Source: DASQFQ01 sp963811595
GTDB lineage: Bacteria > Actinomycetota > Thermoleophilia > Solirubrobacterales > Solirubrobacteraceae
NCBI GenBank assembly: GCA_963811595.1
Contig: CAWERW010000016.1
Location: forward strand, 248,001-312,000
Length of the DNA: 64,000 nt
Direction: 5' to 3'
The first letter of the stretch is position 1. Each line of letters begins with the position of its first letter. Under the pieces are notes generated by a model that had not been told where the DNA came from, searched no databases, and saw only the letters and a program-made list of their open reading frames with translations. A program made the position numbers and the translations under genes. Positions 8,449 through 16,236 of this stretch are shown piece after piece.

Positions 8449-9327
8449 GTGTCCGCGCGGCTCGTGACCCTGGCGGTGGCGCTCACGCTCCTGCTCGCGG
8501 GCGAGGCCGTCGCGCAGTCGCCGCCCACCTTCGGCGGCGGGCGCCTGCAGACCGCCGCGCTGCCGGGCTCCTACGAGCCGACCGTCGGCATCTCGCTGCA
8601 GCCGCGCGACGGCCAGATCGCGGTCCGCTTCGACACCTCGGTGCGGTGCGGGCGCGAGGCGTTCGAGGTCAGCGGGCGCAAGACCGTGCCGTTCAGCGGC
8701 GGCACGTTCAGCCTCGACGGCGCCTCGGTCAAGACCGTGGCCAAGGGCCGGCTGGTGTGGACGTGGCGCATCCTGGGGGAGATCGCCGGCCCGGTCGCGA
8801 ACGGCACCCTGCAGATCAGCGGCGCGCGGAGGATCTCCGGCCGCACCCGCCCGTGCACCGCCAAGCCGTCACGCCAGTTCGAGGCGCGCGTCGCCGCGCC
8901 CCTGACGGGCGCCGCGCAGCCGCGCTCGCGCGGCCTCTACACGGGGACGAGCACCTACGAGGTCGTCGACCGCCTGCAGGCGCCGGTCGTCATGCGCGTC
9001 AGCAAGGACGCGCGCAAGGTGACTTCGCGCTGGACGATCGGCGCCGACTGCCGGCGCGGGCCGCGCGAGCTGATCTCGAACCTCACGCCGCCGATGCGCA
9101 TCCGCGCCGACGGCCGCTTCTCCCGCGACGAGCGCTACTCGATCCGCTACCTCGACGCCGTCATCCGCTACCGCGCCCAGTTCGCCGGCCGCTTCGCGGG
9201 CGACGGGGCGAGCGGCACGCTGCGCCTGCGCGCCCGCGTCTTCAGCCGCAGCGGCAAGCGCCTGCGCACGCGCTGCGACTCCGGCCGGCGCGCGTGGAGC
9301 ACCGTGCTCGCCTCGCTGCCCGGCTGA
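8449..9327 (+). CDS. Secreted four-cysteine protein, paralogue 2 (unknown function)
   Basis: 292 residues from GTG 8449, with a GGAG-like stretch just upstream. The signal peptide is residues 1 to about 22 (LVTLAVALTLLLAGEAVAQ). The rest aligns along its whole length with the protein at 6756-7646, including SLQPRDGQIAVRFDTSVRC, LYTGTSTYEVVDRLQAPVV, RGPRELISNLTPPMRI, DERYSIRYLDAVIRYRAQF and a closing TRCDSGRRAW. The four cysteines (VRCGRE, RPCTAK, ADCRRG, TRCDSG) are conserved with the paralogue. The two copies flank the ferritin/Cys-rich pair, so they probably arose by local duplication. Function is unknown. It is followed after 15 bp by the HTH_42 gene and may share its transcript. Confidence 0.7.
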   Translation: MSARLVTLAVALTLLLAGEAVAQSPPTFGGGRLQTAALPGSYEPTVGISLQPRDGQIAVRFDTSVRCGREAFEVSGRKTVPFSGGTFSLDGASVKTVAKGRLVWTWRILGEIAGPVANGTLQISGARRISGRTRPCTAKPSRQFEARVAAPLTGAAQPRSRGLYTGTSTYEVVDRLQAPVVMRVSKDARKVTSRWTIGADCRRGPRELISNLTPPMRIRADGRFSRDERYSIRYLDAVIRYRAQFAGRFAGDGASGTLRLRARVFSRSGKRLRTRCDSGRRAWSTVLASLPG

Positions 9328-9342
9328 GCCTAGGCTCACGCG

Positions 9343-10386
9343 GTGAGCTCGTCCCTCACCCGCCCCGAGCTGACCGCCGCGCTCGCGGCCCGCCAGGGGC
9401 TCATCGAACGCTGGCGGGTCGACCCGGCGGAGGCGATCCGGCGGCTGACGCCGCTGCAGGGGCAGGAGCCGGTCGCCCCGTTCATGGCGCTCGCTGCGCG
9501 GCTGGAGGGCTTCACCCGCGCGGACCTCGAGGCGGCGATCGACGCCCGCCTCGTGGTCAAGACGACGATCATGCGGATGACGCTGCACCTCGCCGCGGCC
9601 GCCGACTACCCGGCCTACGCGCAGCTCACCCGCCAGGCCCGCATGCGCGCGTGGCGCAAGCAGTACGCGCACCTCGACGAGGAGCGGCTCGCGGCCGAGC
9701 TCGGCGCCTGGCTGCGCGAGCCGCGCACCAACCGCGAGATCCGCGACCGCGTCGGCGCCTACGACGGCGTGCCCGGCGACCCGTACTCGCCGCTGATCTT
9801 CGCCCGCACCCTGCTGCCGCTCGTCCAGCTCCCGCCCGCCGGGCACTGGGCCGACCCGCGCCGCTCGAGCTTCGTGATCGACCCGCGGCCGCTCCCCCAC
9901 CCCGACGACGCCGCCACCCACGTGGTGGAGCGCTACCTCGAGGCGTTCGGGCCCGCGAGCCGCCGCGACCTCGCCTCGTGGTCGGGCGTCGCCCAGCGCG
10001 ACTTCGCCGTCGCCTGGGAGCGGCTCGCGACCGTCGCCTACCGCGACGAGAAGGGCGCCGAGCTGCGCGACCTCCCCGGCCGGCCGCTGCCGCCCGCGGA
10101 CACGCCGCTGCCCGTGCGCTTCGTCTCACACTGGGACCAGGCGCTGCTCGCCTACGCCGACCGCGACCGGATCATGGCGCCCGAGATCCAGGCGCTGAAG
10201 CTCACGCTCAGCGGCGATCCGACGGTCACGGTCGACGGGCGCGTCGCCGCGAGCTGGGGGATCCGCGACGACGTGCTGGAGATCACGCCGCACGTCGAAC
10301 TCTCGCGCAGGCAGCGGGAGGGGATCCGGGAGGAAGGGCTGCGGACGGCGCGCTTCTGCGGCGCGCGGACGGTGAACGGCCCCTAG
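9343..10386 (+). CDS. Winged-helix HTH_42 protein, AlkZ/YcaQ-like
   Basis: 347 residues from GTG 9343. The N-terminal region contains RRLTPLQGQEPVAPFMALAARL, where LQGQEP corresponds to the QxQ/QxD catalytic motif of HTH_42 (PF06224) proteins such as AlkZ and YcaQ. Further family features are IMRMTLHLAAAADYP in the middle and DRDRIMAPEIQALK near the C-terminus. AlkZ-type members are DNA glycosylases that unhook interstrand crosslinks; most actinobacterial members are annotated only as winged-helix DNA-binding proteins. Inferred: DNA repair or DNA binding in the cytoplasm. It is the last gene of a plus-strand run and is followed by a weak hairpin. Confidence 0.8.
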   Translation: MSSSLTRPELTAALAARQGLIERWRVDPAEAIRRLTPLQGQEPVAPFMALAARLEGFTRADLEAAIDARLVVKTTIMRMTLHLAAAADYPAYAQLTRQARMRAWRKQYAHLDEERLAAELGAWLREPRTNREIRDRVGAYDGVPGDPYSPLIFARTLLPLVQLPPAGHWADPRRSSFVIDPRPLPHPDDAATHVVERYLEAFGPASRRDLASWSGVAQRDFAVAWERLATVAYRDEKGAELRDLPGRPLPPADTPLPVRFVSHWDQALLAYADRDRIMAPEIQALKLTLSGDPTVTVDGRVAASWGIRDDVLEITPHVELSRRQREGIREEGLRTARFCGARTVNGP

Positions 10387-10428
10387 TGGGCCTTCCCGCA
10401 ACGAGAAGACCCACCAGAACGAGGAAAA

Positions 10429-10442
10429 CCGCCTTGCGGCGG
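10429..10442 (+). terminator. Short GC hairpin after the HTH_42 gene
   Basis: CCGCC (10429-10433) and GGCGG (10438-10442) form a 5-bp stem with a TTGC loop, followed by a moderately T-rich stretch (CTTGTACTTCTCT). This is a plausible weak intrinsic terminator in the 158-bp gap before the enolase-superfamily gene. Nothing else recognisable was seen in that gap. Confidence 0.35.
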
Positions 10443-10544
10443 CTTGTACTTCTCTGTATCGGCAGGTCGCCCGCAGAACTTGAGCCCACTTTCGCGAGTT
10501 GGCGCGTTGCCGCTCATCCGGCCGCCACGAGTACCGTGCAGCCC

Positions 10545-11597
10545 ATGAGCGATTGGAACAAACTCGCGGGGCTCCCGCTCACCGTCGAGGGCTACGAGCT
10601 CGAGACCCTGTCAGCCGAGCTGGCCAACGGGATGGTCCGCACCACGATCCAGATCCGGCTGCTCGGCGGCGGCCAGGACGGGCTGAGCGAGGACATCTCG
10701 CCGATGCCCGACGTCCCCGACGCGATGGCCACGGCGCGGGCGGACCTGCCGCTCGCGGGCGAGTGGACCCTCGAGAGCTTCTGCGACCACCTCGCCACGC
10801 TCGACCAGTGGCCGGAGCCGCCGGAGTGGGGCGCCGCCCGGCTCTACCGCAACTGGGCGTTCGAGTCCGCCGCGCTCGACCTCGCGCTGCGCCAGGCCGG
10901 CCGCGCCCTCCACGAGGTGGTGGAGCGCGAGCCGCGCCCGCTGACGTTCGTCAACTCGCTCGGCCTCGGCGACCCGCCGTCGACCGAGACGATCCACCGC
11001 CGGCTCGCCCGCTACCCCGACGTCCACTTCAAGCTCGACGCCGCCGCGGCCTGGAGCCTCGCGATCTGCGAGGACCTCGCCGCCACCGGCGCGGTCGACA
11101 TCGTCGACTTCAAGGGCCACTACGGCATGGAGGTCGAGGACCCGGAGGCGCTGGCCACGATGTACCGGAACGTCATCGCGACGTTCCCGGACGCGCTGCT
11201 CGAGGACGCCCACGACCTGCCCGAGATCGCCGAGCTGATGGCGCCCCACGCGGACCGCGTCTCCTACGACGCGCCGATCCACACCGTCGACGACCTGGCG
11301 GCGGTGCCGTTCAGCCCGCGCACGATCAACGTCAAGCCGTGCCGCACCGGCGGGCTGCGCACGCTGCTCGCGCTCTACGCCCACTGCGAGGCCGAGGGCA
11401 TCGCGATGTACGGCGGCGGGATGGGCGAGAACGGCGTCGGCCGCGGCCAGATCCAGCTGCTCGGCTCGCTCTACCACCCCGACGGGCCGAACGACACCGC
11501 GCCGAGCCCGTTCAACCTGGAGGACCCGCCCGAGGGGTTGCCGACGAGCCCGCTGCCTCCGCGACCGGAGGCAACGGGCTTCCGCCGGGCCGGTTAA
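10545..11597 (+). CDS. Enolase-superfamily (mandelate racemase/muconate-cycloisomerase-like) enzyme
   Basis: 350 residues from ATG 10545. The C-terminal two thirds look like the (beta/alpha)7 barrel of the enolase superfamily: FKLDAAAAW, VDIVDFKGHYG, LLEDAHDLPE, RVSYDAPIH, INVKPCRTGGL and MYGGGMGENGVGRGQIQLL fall at successive strand ends where Mg2+ ligands and catalytic acid/base residues sit. The N-terminal ~110 residues would be the capping domain. Members abstract a proton alpha to a carboxylate and then racemise, cycloisomerise or dehydrate; the substrate here cannot be assigned. It stands alone on the plus strand, and its stop codon overlaps that of hppA (TTAA, 11594-11597). Confidence 0.75.
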   Translation: MSDWNKLAGLPLTVEGYELETLSAELANGMVRTTIQIRLLGGGQDGLSEDISPMPDVPDAMATARADLPLAGEWTLESFCDHLATLDQWPEPPEWGAARLYRNWAFESAALDLALRQAGRALHEVVEREPRPLTFVNSLGLGDPPSTETIHRRLARYPDVHFKLDAAAAWSLAICEDLAATGAVDIVDFKGHYGMEVEDPEALATMYRNVIATFPDALLEDAHDLPEIAELMAPHADRVSYDAPIHTVDDLAAVPFSPRTINVKPCRTGGLRTLLALYAHCEAEGIAMYGGGMGENGVGRGQIQLLGSLYHPDGPNDTAPSPFNLEDPPEGLPTSPLPPRPEATGFRRAG

Positions 11598-13666
11598 GCG
11601 ATCAGCGGGATGATCAGGAGCGCCACGATGTTGGCGACCTTGATCATCGGGTTGATGGCAGGGCCCGCCGTGTCCTTGAACGGGTCGCCGACGGTGTCGC
11701 CGGTGACCGAGGCGGCGTGCGCCTCGGAGCCCTTGCCGCCGTGCGCGCCGTCCTCGATCAGCTTCTTCGCGTTGTCCCACGCGCCGCCGCCGGCGGTCAT
11801 GAGGATCGCGAAGAACAGGCCGACGACGATCACGCCGATCAGCAGGCCGCCCAGCGCCTGGACCGACAGGATCCCGACGATCAGCGTGACGAAGATCGGG
11901 ATCAGCGACGGGAGGATCATCTCCCGCTGCGCCGCCTTCGTGACGATGTCGACGCACTGCGCGTAATCGGGCTTGTCGGTGCCCTCCATGATCCCCGGCT
12001 TCTCGCGGAACTGGCGGCGCACCTCCTCGACCACGGCGCCGCCGGCGCGGCCGACCGCCTCCATCGAGAGCGACGCGAACAGGCAGACCATCAGGCCGCC
12101 GACCAGCAGGCCGATCAGCACGTCCGGATCGTTGATGAGGAAGACCGCGGCGCGCTCGCCCGCCTTGGCGAGCTCCTCGTTGAGCTCGATCTGGAACGCC
12201 GCGAACAGCACGAGCGCGGCGAGCGCGGCCGAGCCGATCGCGTAGCCCTTGGTGACCGCCTTCGTCGTGTTGCCGACCGCGTCGAGCGGGTCGGTGACGT
12301 TGCGGACGTCCTCGGGCATGTCCGCCATCTCGGCGATGCCGCCGGCGTTGTCGGTGATCGGCCCGAACGCGTCGAGCGCGACGATCAGGCCGGTCAGCGA
12401 CAGCTGCGCCATGACGGCGACGCCGATCCCGTAGATCCCGGCGAGCTCGTAGCCCAGGAAGATGCCGAGCACGATCACGAGCGCGGGGAGCGCCGTGGCC
12501 TGGAGGCCCGACGAGAGCCCCTGGATGATGTTCGTCGCGTGGCCCGTCTCCGACGCCTTGGCGGTCTTCTTGACCGGGCCGAAGCGCGTCGACGTGTAGT
12601 AGTCCGTGATGACGAACAGCAGCGCGGTGACGCCGAGGCCGATCAGCGCGCACAGGTAGAGCTCGAACGGGGTGGGCCCGGCGAGGCGGGTCGCGGCGAA
12701 CCTGAGGTCGTCCATCATCGCGTAGGTGATGGGCAGGAACGCGATCGCGGCGAGCACGCCCGCGACGGCCATGCCCTGGTACAGCGCCCGCTCGACGTTG
12801 CCGGTCTTCGACTTGACGGCGAAGGTGCCGATGATCGAGGCGAGGATCGAGACGCCGCCGAGCACGAGCGGGTAGAGCGCGACCTGCGAGGCGTTCTCGA
12901 CCCCGAAGGTCAGGACGCCGAGCAGCATCACGGCGACCGCGGTGACCGCGTAGGTCTCGAACAGGTCGGCGGCCATGCCGGCGCAGTCGCCGACGTTGTC
13001 GCCCACGTTGTCGGCGATGACGGCCGGGTTGCGCGGGTCGTCCTCGGGGATGCCGGCCTCGATCTTGCCGACGATGTCCGCGCCGACGTCGGCGCCCTTG
13101 GTGAAGATGCCGCCGCCCAGTCGGGCGAAGACGGAGATCAGCGAACCGCCGAAGCCGAGGCCGATCAGCGCGTCGATGGCGTCCTTCTTGCCGACGTCGA
13201 AGATCCAGGTGAGGATCCCGTAGTAGCCGGCGACGCCCACGAGGGCGAGGCCGACGACGAGCATGCCGGTCACGGCGCCACCGCGGAAGGCCGCGTCGAG
13301 CGCCGGGCCGATGCCGCCGCGGGCGGCCTCGGCGACGCGTGCGTTGGCGCGCACCGAGACGTTCATGCCGATGAAGCCGGCGGCCGCCGAGGCGACGCCG
13401 CCGATGAGGAAGCCGATGGCGACCTCGATGTTCTGGAGCGGGATGAGGGCGACGAACAGGACGGCGCCGACCACTCCGATCACCGTGTACTGACGGCGAA
13501 GGTAGGCCGAGGCGCCCTCCTGGATGGCCAGGGACAGGCCGCGCATCGTCTCGTTGCCGGGGGACAGCGCGAGCAGTGCCCGGCTGGTGACCGCGCCGTA
13601 GACGATCGCCGCGCCGGCACACAGCAGCGCGATGAGCACCCCGTAATCGGTCAGGAAGCTATCCAA
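11594..13666 (-). CDS. hppA: Membrane-bound proton-pumping inorganic pyrophosphatase, K+-independent type
   Basis: 690 residues from a TTG start at 13666, supported by an AGAGAGG ribosome-binding site on the minus strand. About 16 membrane helices are expected. The substrate-binding signature GGGIFTKGADVGADIVGKIE and the acidic motif DNVGDNVGDCAGMAADLFE are intact, as is a C-terminal acidic/Lys region ending DPFKDTAGPAINPMIK. At the K+-dependence position the sequence is GNTTKAVTKG, with Lys469 where K+-dependent enzymes have Ala; by family knowledge this marks a K+-independent H+ pump. The product couples pyrophosphate hydrolysis to proton export across the cytoplasmic membrane. A strong hairpin at 13701-13724 separates it from the upstream operon. 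Confidence 0.95.
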   Translation of the reverse strand: MDSFLTDYGVLIALLCAGAAIVYGAVTSRALLALSPGNETMRGLSLAIQEGASAYLRRQYTVIGVVGAVLFVALIPLQNIEVAIGFLIGGVASAAAGFIGMNVSVRANARVAEAARGGIGPALDAAFRGGAVTGMLVVGLALVGVAGYYGILTWIFDVGKKDAIDALIGLGFGGSLISVFARLGGGIFTKGADVGADIVGKIEAGIPEDDPRNPAVIADNVGDNVGDCAGMAADLFETYAVTAVAVMLLGVLTFGVENASQVALYPLVLGGVSILASIIGTFAVKSKTGNVERALYQGMAVAGVLAAIAFLPITYAMMDDLRFAATRLAGPTPFELYLCALIGLGVTALLFVITDYYTSTRFGPVKKTAKASETGHATNIIQGLSSGLQATALPALVIVLGIFLGYELAGIYGIGVAVMAQLSLTGLIVALDAFGPITDNAGGIAEMADMPEDVRNVTDPLDAVGNTTKAVTKGYAIGSAALAALVLFAAFQIELNEELAKAGERAAVFLINDPDVLIGLLVGGLMVCLFASLSMEAVGRAGGAVVEEVRRQFREKPGIMEGTDKPDYAQCVDIVTKAAQREMILPSLIPIFVTLIVGILSVQALGGLLIGVIVVGLFFAILMTAGGGAWDNAKKLIEDGAHGGKGSEAHAASVTGDTVGDPFKDTAGPAINPMIKVANIVALLIIPLIA

Positions 13667-13700
13667 GGAAAAAACCTCTCTGGGTCAGGACAAAGCAAAG

Positions 13701-13724
13701 GGCGACGGCCTGATGGCCGTCGCC
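13701..13724 (-). terminator. Strong hairpin between the DUF1844-like gene and hppA
   Basis: GGCGACGGCC (13701-13710) and GGCCGTCGCC (13715-13724) form a perfect 10-bp stem with a 4-nt loop. Read on the minus strand it is followed by CTTTGCTTTGT, so it looks like an intrinsic terminator for the YbdK/DUF1844 operon. It also lies 35 nt upstream of the hppA start and could sit in its leader. Confidence 0.7.
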
Positions 13725-13763
13725 GGAGGGCGCGCAGTGTAACGCGAGGCGCGGCGGGACCGA

Positions 13764-14168
13764 CTACTGGCCCGGGACCCAGAGCCGCCCGGAGCTCTGG
13801 GCGGGACCGGTTCCGGGCTTCGGCGCTTCCTCGGCCGGCGGCTGCTGCCCGCCCGAGCGCTGCGCGTAGAACATCTGCAGGCGCGAGAGCGCGTCACGGA
13901 CCGGACCGAGCTGCTCCTTGTGGCGCTCCTCGACCAGCGGCATCAGCGCTCGCGCGCCCTCGACCGCCTGGCGGACCTGCTCGAGGTCCGGCTCCGGCGG
14001 AGCCTGGCCCTCGGCGGGCGGCGGGCTCGCCAGCCCGGCCTTGCGGGCGCCGACGTTGAGCAGCGTGACGATCGTCTGGAGCAGCACGTCGTCGACCGTG
14101 ATCCTCTGCATCTCGGCCTCGATCGCGGCCAGCTCCTCCTCGCTGAACTGGGGCTCCTGGGTGCTCAC
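13764..14168 (-). CDS. DUF1844-like small acidic protein
   Basis: 134 residues from GTG 14168; the start overlaps the stop of the YbdK-like gene by 4 bp (GTGA), indicating translational coupling. The core reads VDDVLLQTIVTLLNVGARKAGL, then a Pro-rich linker, then PDLEQVRQAVEGARALMPLVEE and LGPVRDALSRLQMFYAQ. This two-helix-segment layout resembles the DUF1844 family, whose function is unknown. The C-terminal ~30 residues are a disordered Pro/Gly/Ser tail. No membrane segment or signal peptide is seen. A strong terminator-like hairpin follows. Confidence 0.6.
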   Translation of the reverse strand: MSTQEPQFSEEELAAIEAEMQRITVDDVLLQTIVTLLNVGARKAGLASPPPAEGQAPPEPDLEQVRQAVEGARALMPLVEERHKEQLGPVRDALSRLQMFYAQRSGGQQPPAEEAPKPGTGPAQSSGRLWVPGQ

Positions 14169-15292
14169 GGGACTGTCTCCTCCTGGTATGTGCCCTGTGT
14201 TTCCTCGACGGTCTGGGAGTACACCTCGGCGGGGCTCGCACCGGCCTCGATCATCCGGCGCTGGCGCTGGGCGCCGTTGGCCTCGGGCAGCGGGGCGTCG
14301 ACGCCGCTCCACGCCTTCAGCCGGTCGAGCGCCTCGGCGGCGGGGAACTCCTCGATCCGCGGCGCCTCGAGGTCGAGCAGGCGGCCGTCGAGGCCGTAGC
14401 GCAGCGCGCGCCACATGTTCTCCTCGATCAGGCGGCCGGGCAGGTCCGGCGGGGTCTCGCCGGCGTCCACCTCCGCGGCGGCGCGCAGGACGCAGCCGAC
14501 GATCAGCTGCGCGAGCGCGTCCGACTCCGGGCCGGTGGTCTGGGCGTCGCAGACGCGGACCTCGACGGTGCCGAAGCTGTGGTGGGGCCGGACCGACCAC
14601 CACAGCTGGGTGAACTCGATGATCGAGTTGGTGCGCACGAGCATGTCGACGTACTCGCCCCACGCGTCCCAGGAGCCGAACGCGTCCGGCACCCCGCAGC
14701 GCGGGAACGACTTGGTGAAGATCTGCGTGCGGGCGGAGTGCAGCCCGGAGTCGATGCGGTCGACGTAGGGCGAGTTGGCGCTGATCGCCAGCAGCAGCGG
14801 CAGGACCGGGCGCAGGCGGTCGCACACGCGGACCGCGCGGTCGGCGCCCTGGATCCCGACGTGGACGTGGAGCGAGAACGTGTTGTTGCGCCACGCCACG
14901 TACTTCAGGCCGTCCTCGACCCGGTGGTAGTGCGGCGTGTCGATGATGTGCTGGCTCTGGTAGTCGCTCAGCGGGTGGGTGCCGGTGGCGCCGAGCCGCA
15001 CGCCCTGCTGGGCGGCGAGGCTGAAGAGGCGGTGGCGCGCCTCGTGCTGGCGGCGGCGGGCGTCCTCGAAGTCCTCGCCGCGGCCGGACCGGATCTCGAT
15101 CTCCGAGGAGATCAGCTCGCCCGCGATCGCATCGCGCAGGACCGGGTCCTGGAGGCCGGCGTCGCGCAGGCGCTCGAAGGCCGGGGTCAGGTTGAGGCTG
15201 GCGGGGTCGAGGAGGGCGAACTCCTCCTCGATCCCGACGGTCCCGTCCGTCGAGGCTTCGAAGAGGTCGCGCGCGGCGGCGACGTCGATCAT
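14165..15292 (-). CDS. YbdK-family carboxylate-amine ligase (GCS2)
   Basis: 375 residues from ATG 15292. It has the glutamate-cysteine ligase type-2 fold markers: VGIEEEFALLD near the N-terminus (ATP/metal-binding Glu cluster), GELISSEIEIRSGRG, HVHVGIQ and FGTVEVRVCDAQTT. The length and motifs fit YbdK-like ATP-dependent ligases, which join the gamma-carboxylate of glutamate or a related acid to an amine; in actinobacteria relatives include EgtA-like enzymes. The true substrate is unknown. It lies 7 bp downstream of rex on the same strand and overlaps the DUF1844-like gene, so the three probably form one transcript under redox-linked control. Confidence 0.85.
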   Translation of the reverse strand: MIDVAAARDLFEASTDGTVGIEEEFALLDPASLNLTPAFERLRDAGLQDPVLRDAIAGELISSEIEIRSGRGEDFEDARRRQHEARHRLFSLAAQQGVRLGATGTHPLSDYQSQHIIDTPHYHRVEDGLKYVAWRNNTFSLHVHVGIQGADRAVRVCDRLRPVLPLLLAISANSPYVDRIDSGLHSARTQIFTKSFPRCGVPDAFGSWDAWGEYVDMLVRTNSIIEFTQLWWSVRPHHSFGTVEVRVCDAQTTGPESDALAQLIVGCVLRAAAEVDAGETPPDLPGRLIEENMWRALRYGLDGRLLDLEAPRIEEFPAAEALDRLKAWSGVDAPLPEANGAQRQRRMIEAGASPAEVYSQTVEETQGTYQEETVP

Positions 15293-15299
15293 GGGCGGG

Positions 15300-15983
15300 C
15301 TACGTCAGGTAGAAGTAGAGCGCGTAGAGGAGGTCGACGGCGGGGCTCGAGGTGTGGACCGTGACCTCCGGCGGGACCTGCAGGAGGGCCTCGGAGTAGT
15401 TGAAGATGATCTTCACGCCGGCGTCCACGAGCTGGTCGGCGAGCGGCTGGGCGGCGGCGGTCGGGACGGCGAGGACGCCGACGACGATGTCCTCCTCCTC
15501 GACGATCTGCTTGAGGTCGTCGGGATGGCGGACCGACGTGTTGCCGACCTTCTCGCCGATCTTCTCCTTGGCGGGATCGAAGATCGCCACGACGCGGAAG
15601 CCGTGGTCGGCGAAGATGTCCGAGGAGGCGATCGCCTTGCCGAGGTGGCCGGCGCCGAACAGGGCGATGTTGTGCTGGCCCGAGGTCCGCAGGATCTTGC
15701 GGATCTGGGAGACGAGCGAGTCGACGTTGTAGCCCACGCCGCGCTTGCCGAACTTGCCGAAGCCGGAGAGGTCGCGGCGGATCTGCGTCGAGTTGACGTG
15801 CGTGTACTCGCTCAGCTCCTGCGAGGAGATCGTCTCCTTGCCCATCTTGCGGGCCTGGGTCAGCACCTGCAGGTAGCGGGAGAGACGGGCGGCGACGCCC
15901 AGCGAGAGCCGGTCGGCCAGCGGCCCACCTGCCCCGTCGCCTTGCGTGCCGCCGGACCTGGTCGCGACGTCGCCGAAGCTCAT
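15300..15983 (-). CDS. rex: Redox-sensing transcriptional repressor Rex
   Basis: 227 residues from ATG 15983. Residues about 25-90 are a winged helix (RLSRYLQVL, ISSQELSEYTHVNSTQIRRDLSGFGKFGKRGVGY), which is highly characteristic of Rex. A Rossmann domain follows with GAGHLGKAIA and VVAIFDPAKEKIG, and the C-terminal swapped helix ends LLYALYFYL. Rex binds NADH or NAD+, and senses their ratio to repress respiratory and fermentative genes. It lies 7 bp after the degenerate-subtilase/glutaredoxin gene and 7 bp before the YbdK-like gene, in a continuous minus-strand run. Confidence 0.96.
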   Translation of the reverse strand: MSFGDVATRSGGTQGDGAGGPLADRLSLGVAARLSRYLQVLTQARKMGKETISSQELSEYTHVNSTQIRRDLSGFGKFGKRGVGYNVDSLVSQIRKILRTSGQHNIALFGAGHLGKAIASSDIFADHGFRVVAIFDPAKEKIGEKVGNTSVRHPDDLKQIVEEEDIVVGVLAVPTAAAQPLADQLVDAGVKIIFNYSEALLQVPPEVTVHTSSPAVDLLYALYFYLT

Positions 15984-15990
15984 GCTCGGC

Positions 15991-16236
15991 TCACTCTAGA
16001 CCGTGGCGGCTGAGCCGCGCGGCCAGCGCGGCCTCGTCGACGAAGTAGTCGAAGAGGTGCTCGCCGTCGAGCTCGACGACCGGAATCCGCTCGAGGAGCG
16101 CGCGGTGCAGGGCGTCGTCGGACTCGATGTCGATCTCCGTGAGCGTGAAGGGATGCTGCTGCCGGACGCGCTCCAGCGCGGCCCGGGCGTCGTCGCACAG
16201 GTGGCAGCCGGGGCGGGTGTAGAGCGTGACGGTCAC
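15991..16236 (-). other. Possible internal start producing a free glutaredoxin-like protein
   Basis: Within the 3' end of the preceding fusion, GTG 16236 (TVTLYTRPGCHLC) is preceded by GAGG five bases upstream on the minus strand. Translation from here would give an 81-residue cytoplasmic glutaredoxin/DUF836-like protein with the CHLC active site and IPVVELDGEHLF. Glutaredoxin-like genes of this size are common as separate genes beside rex, so the fusion may be recent. Whether this start is used is unknown. Confidence 0.4.
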
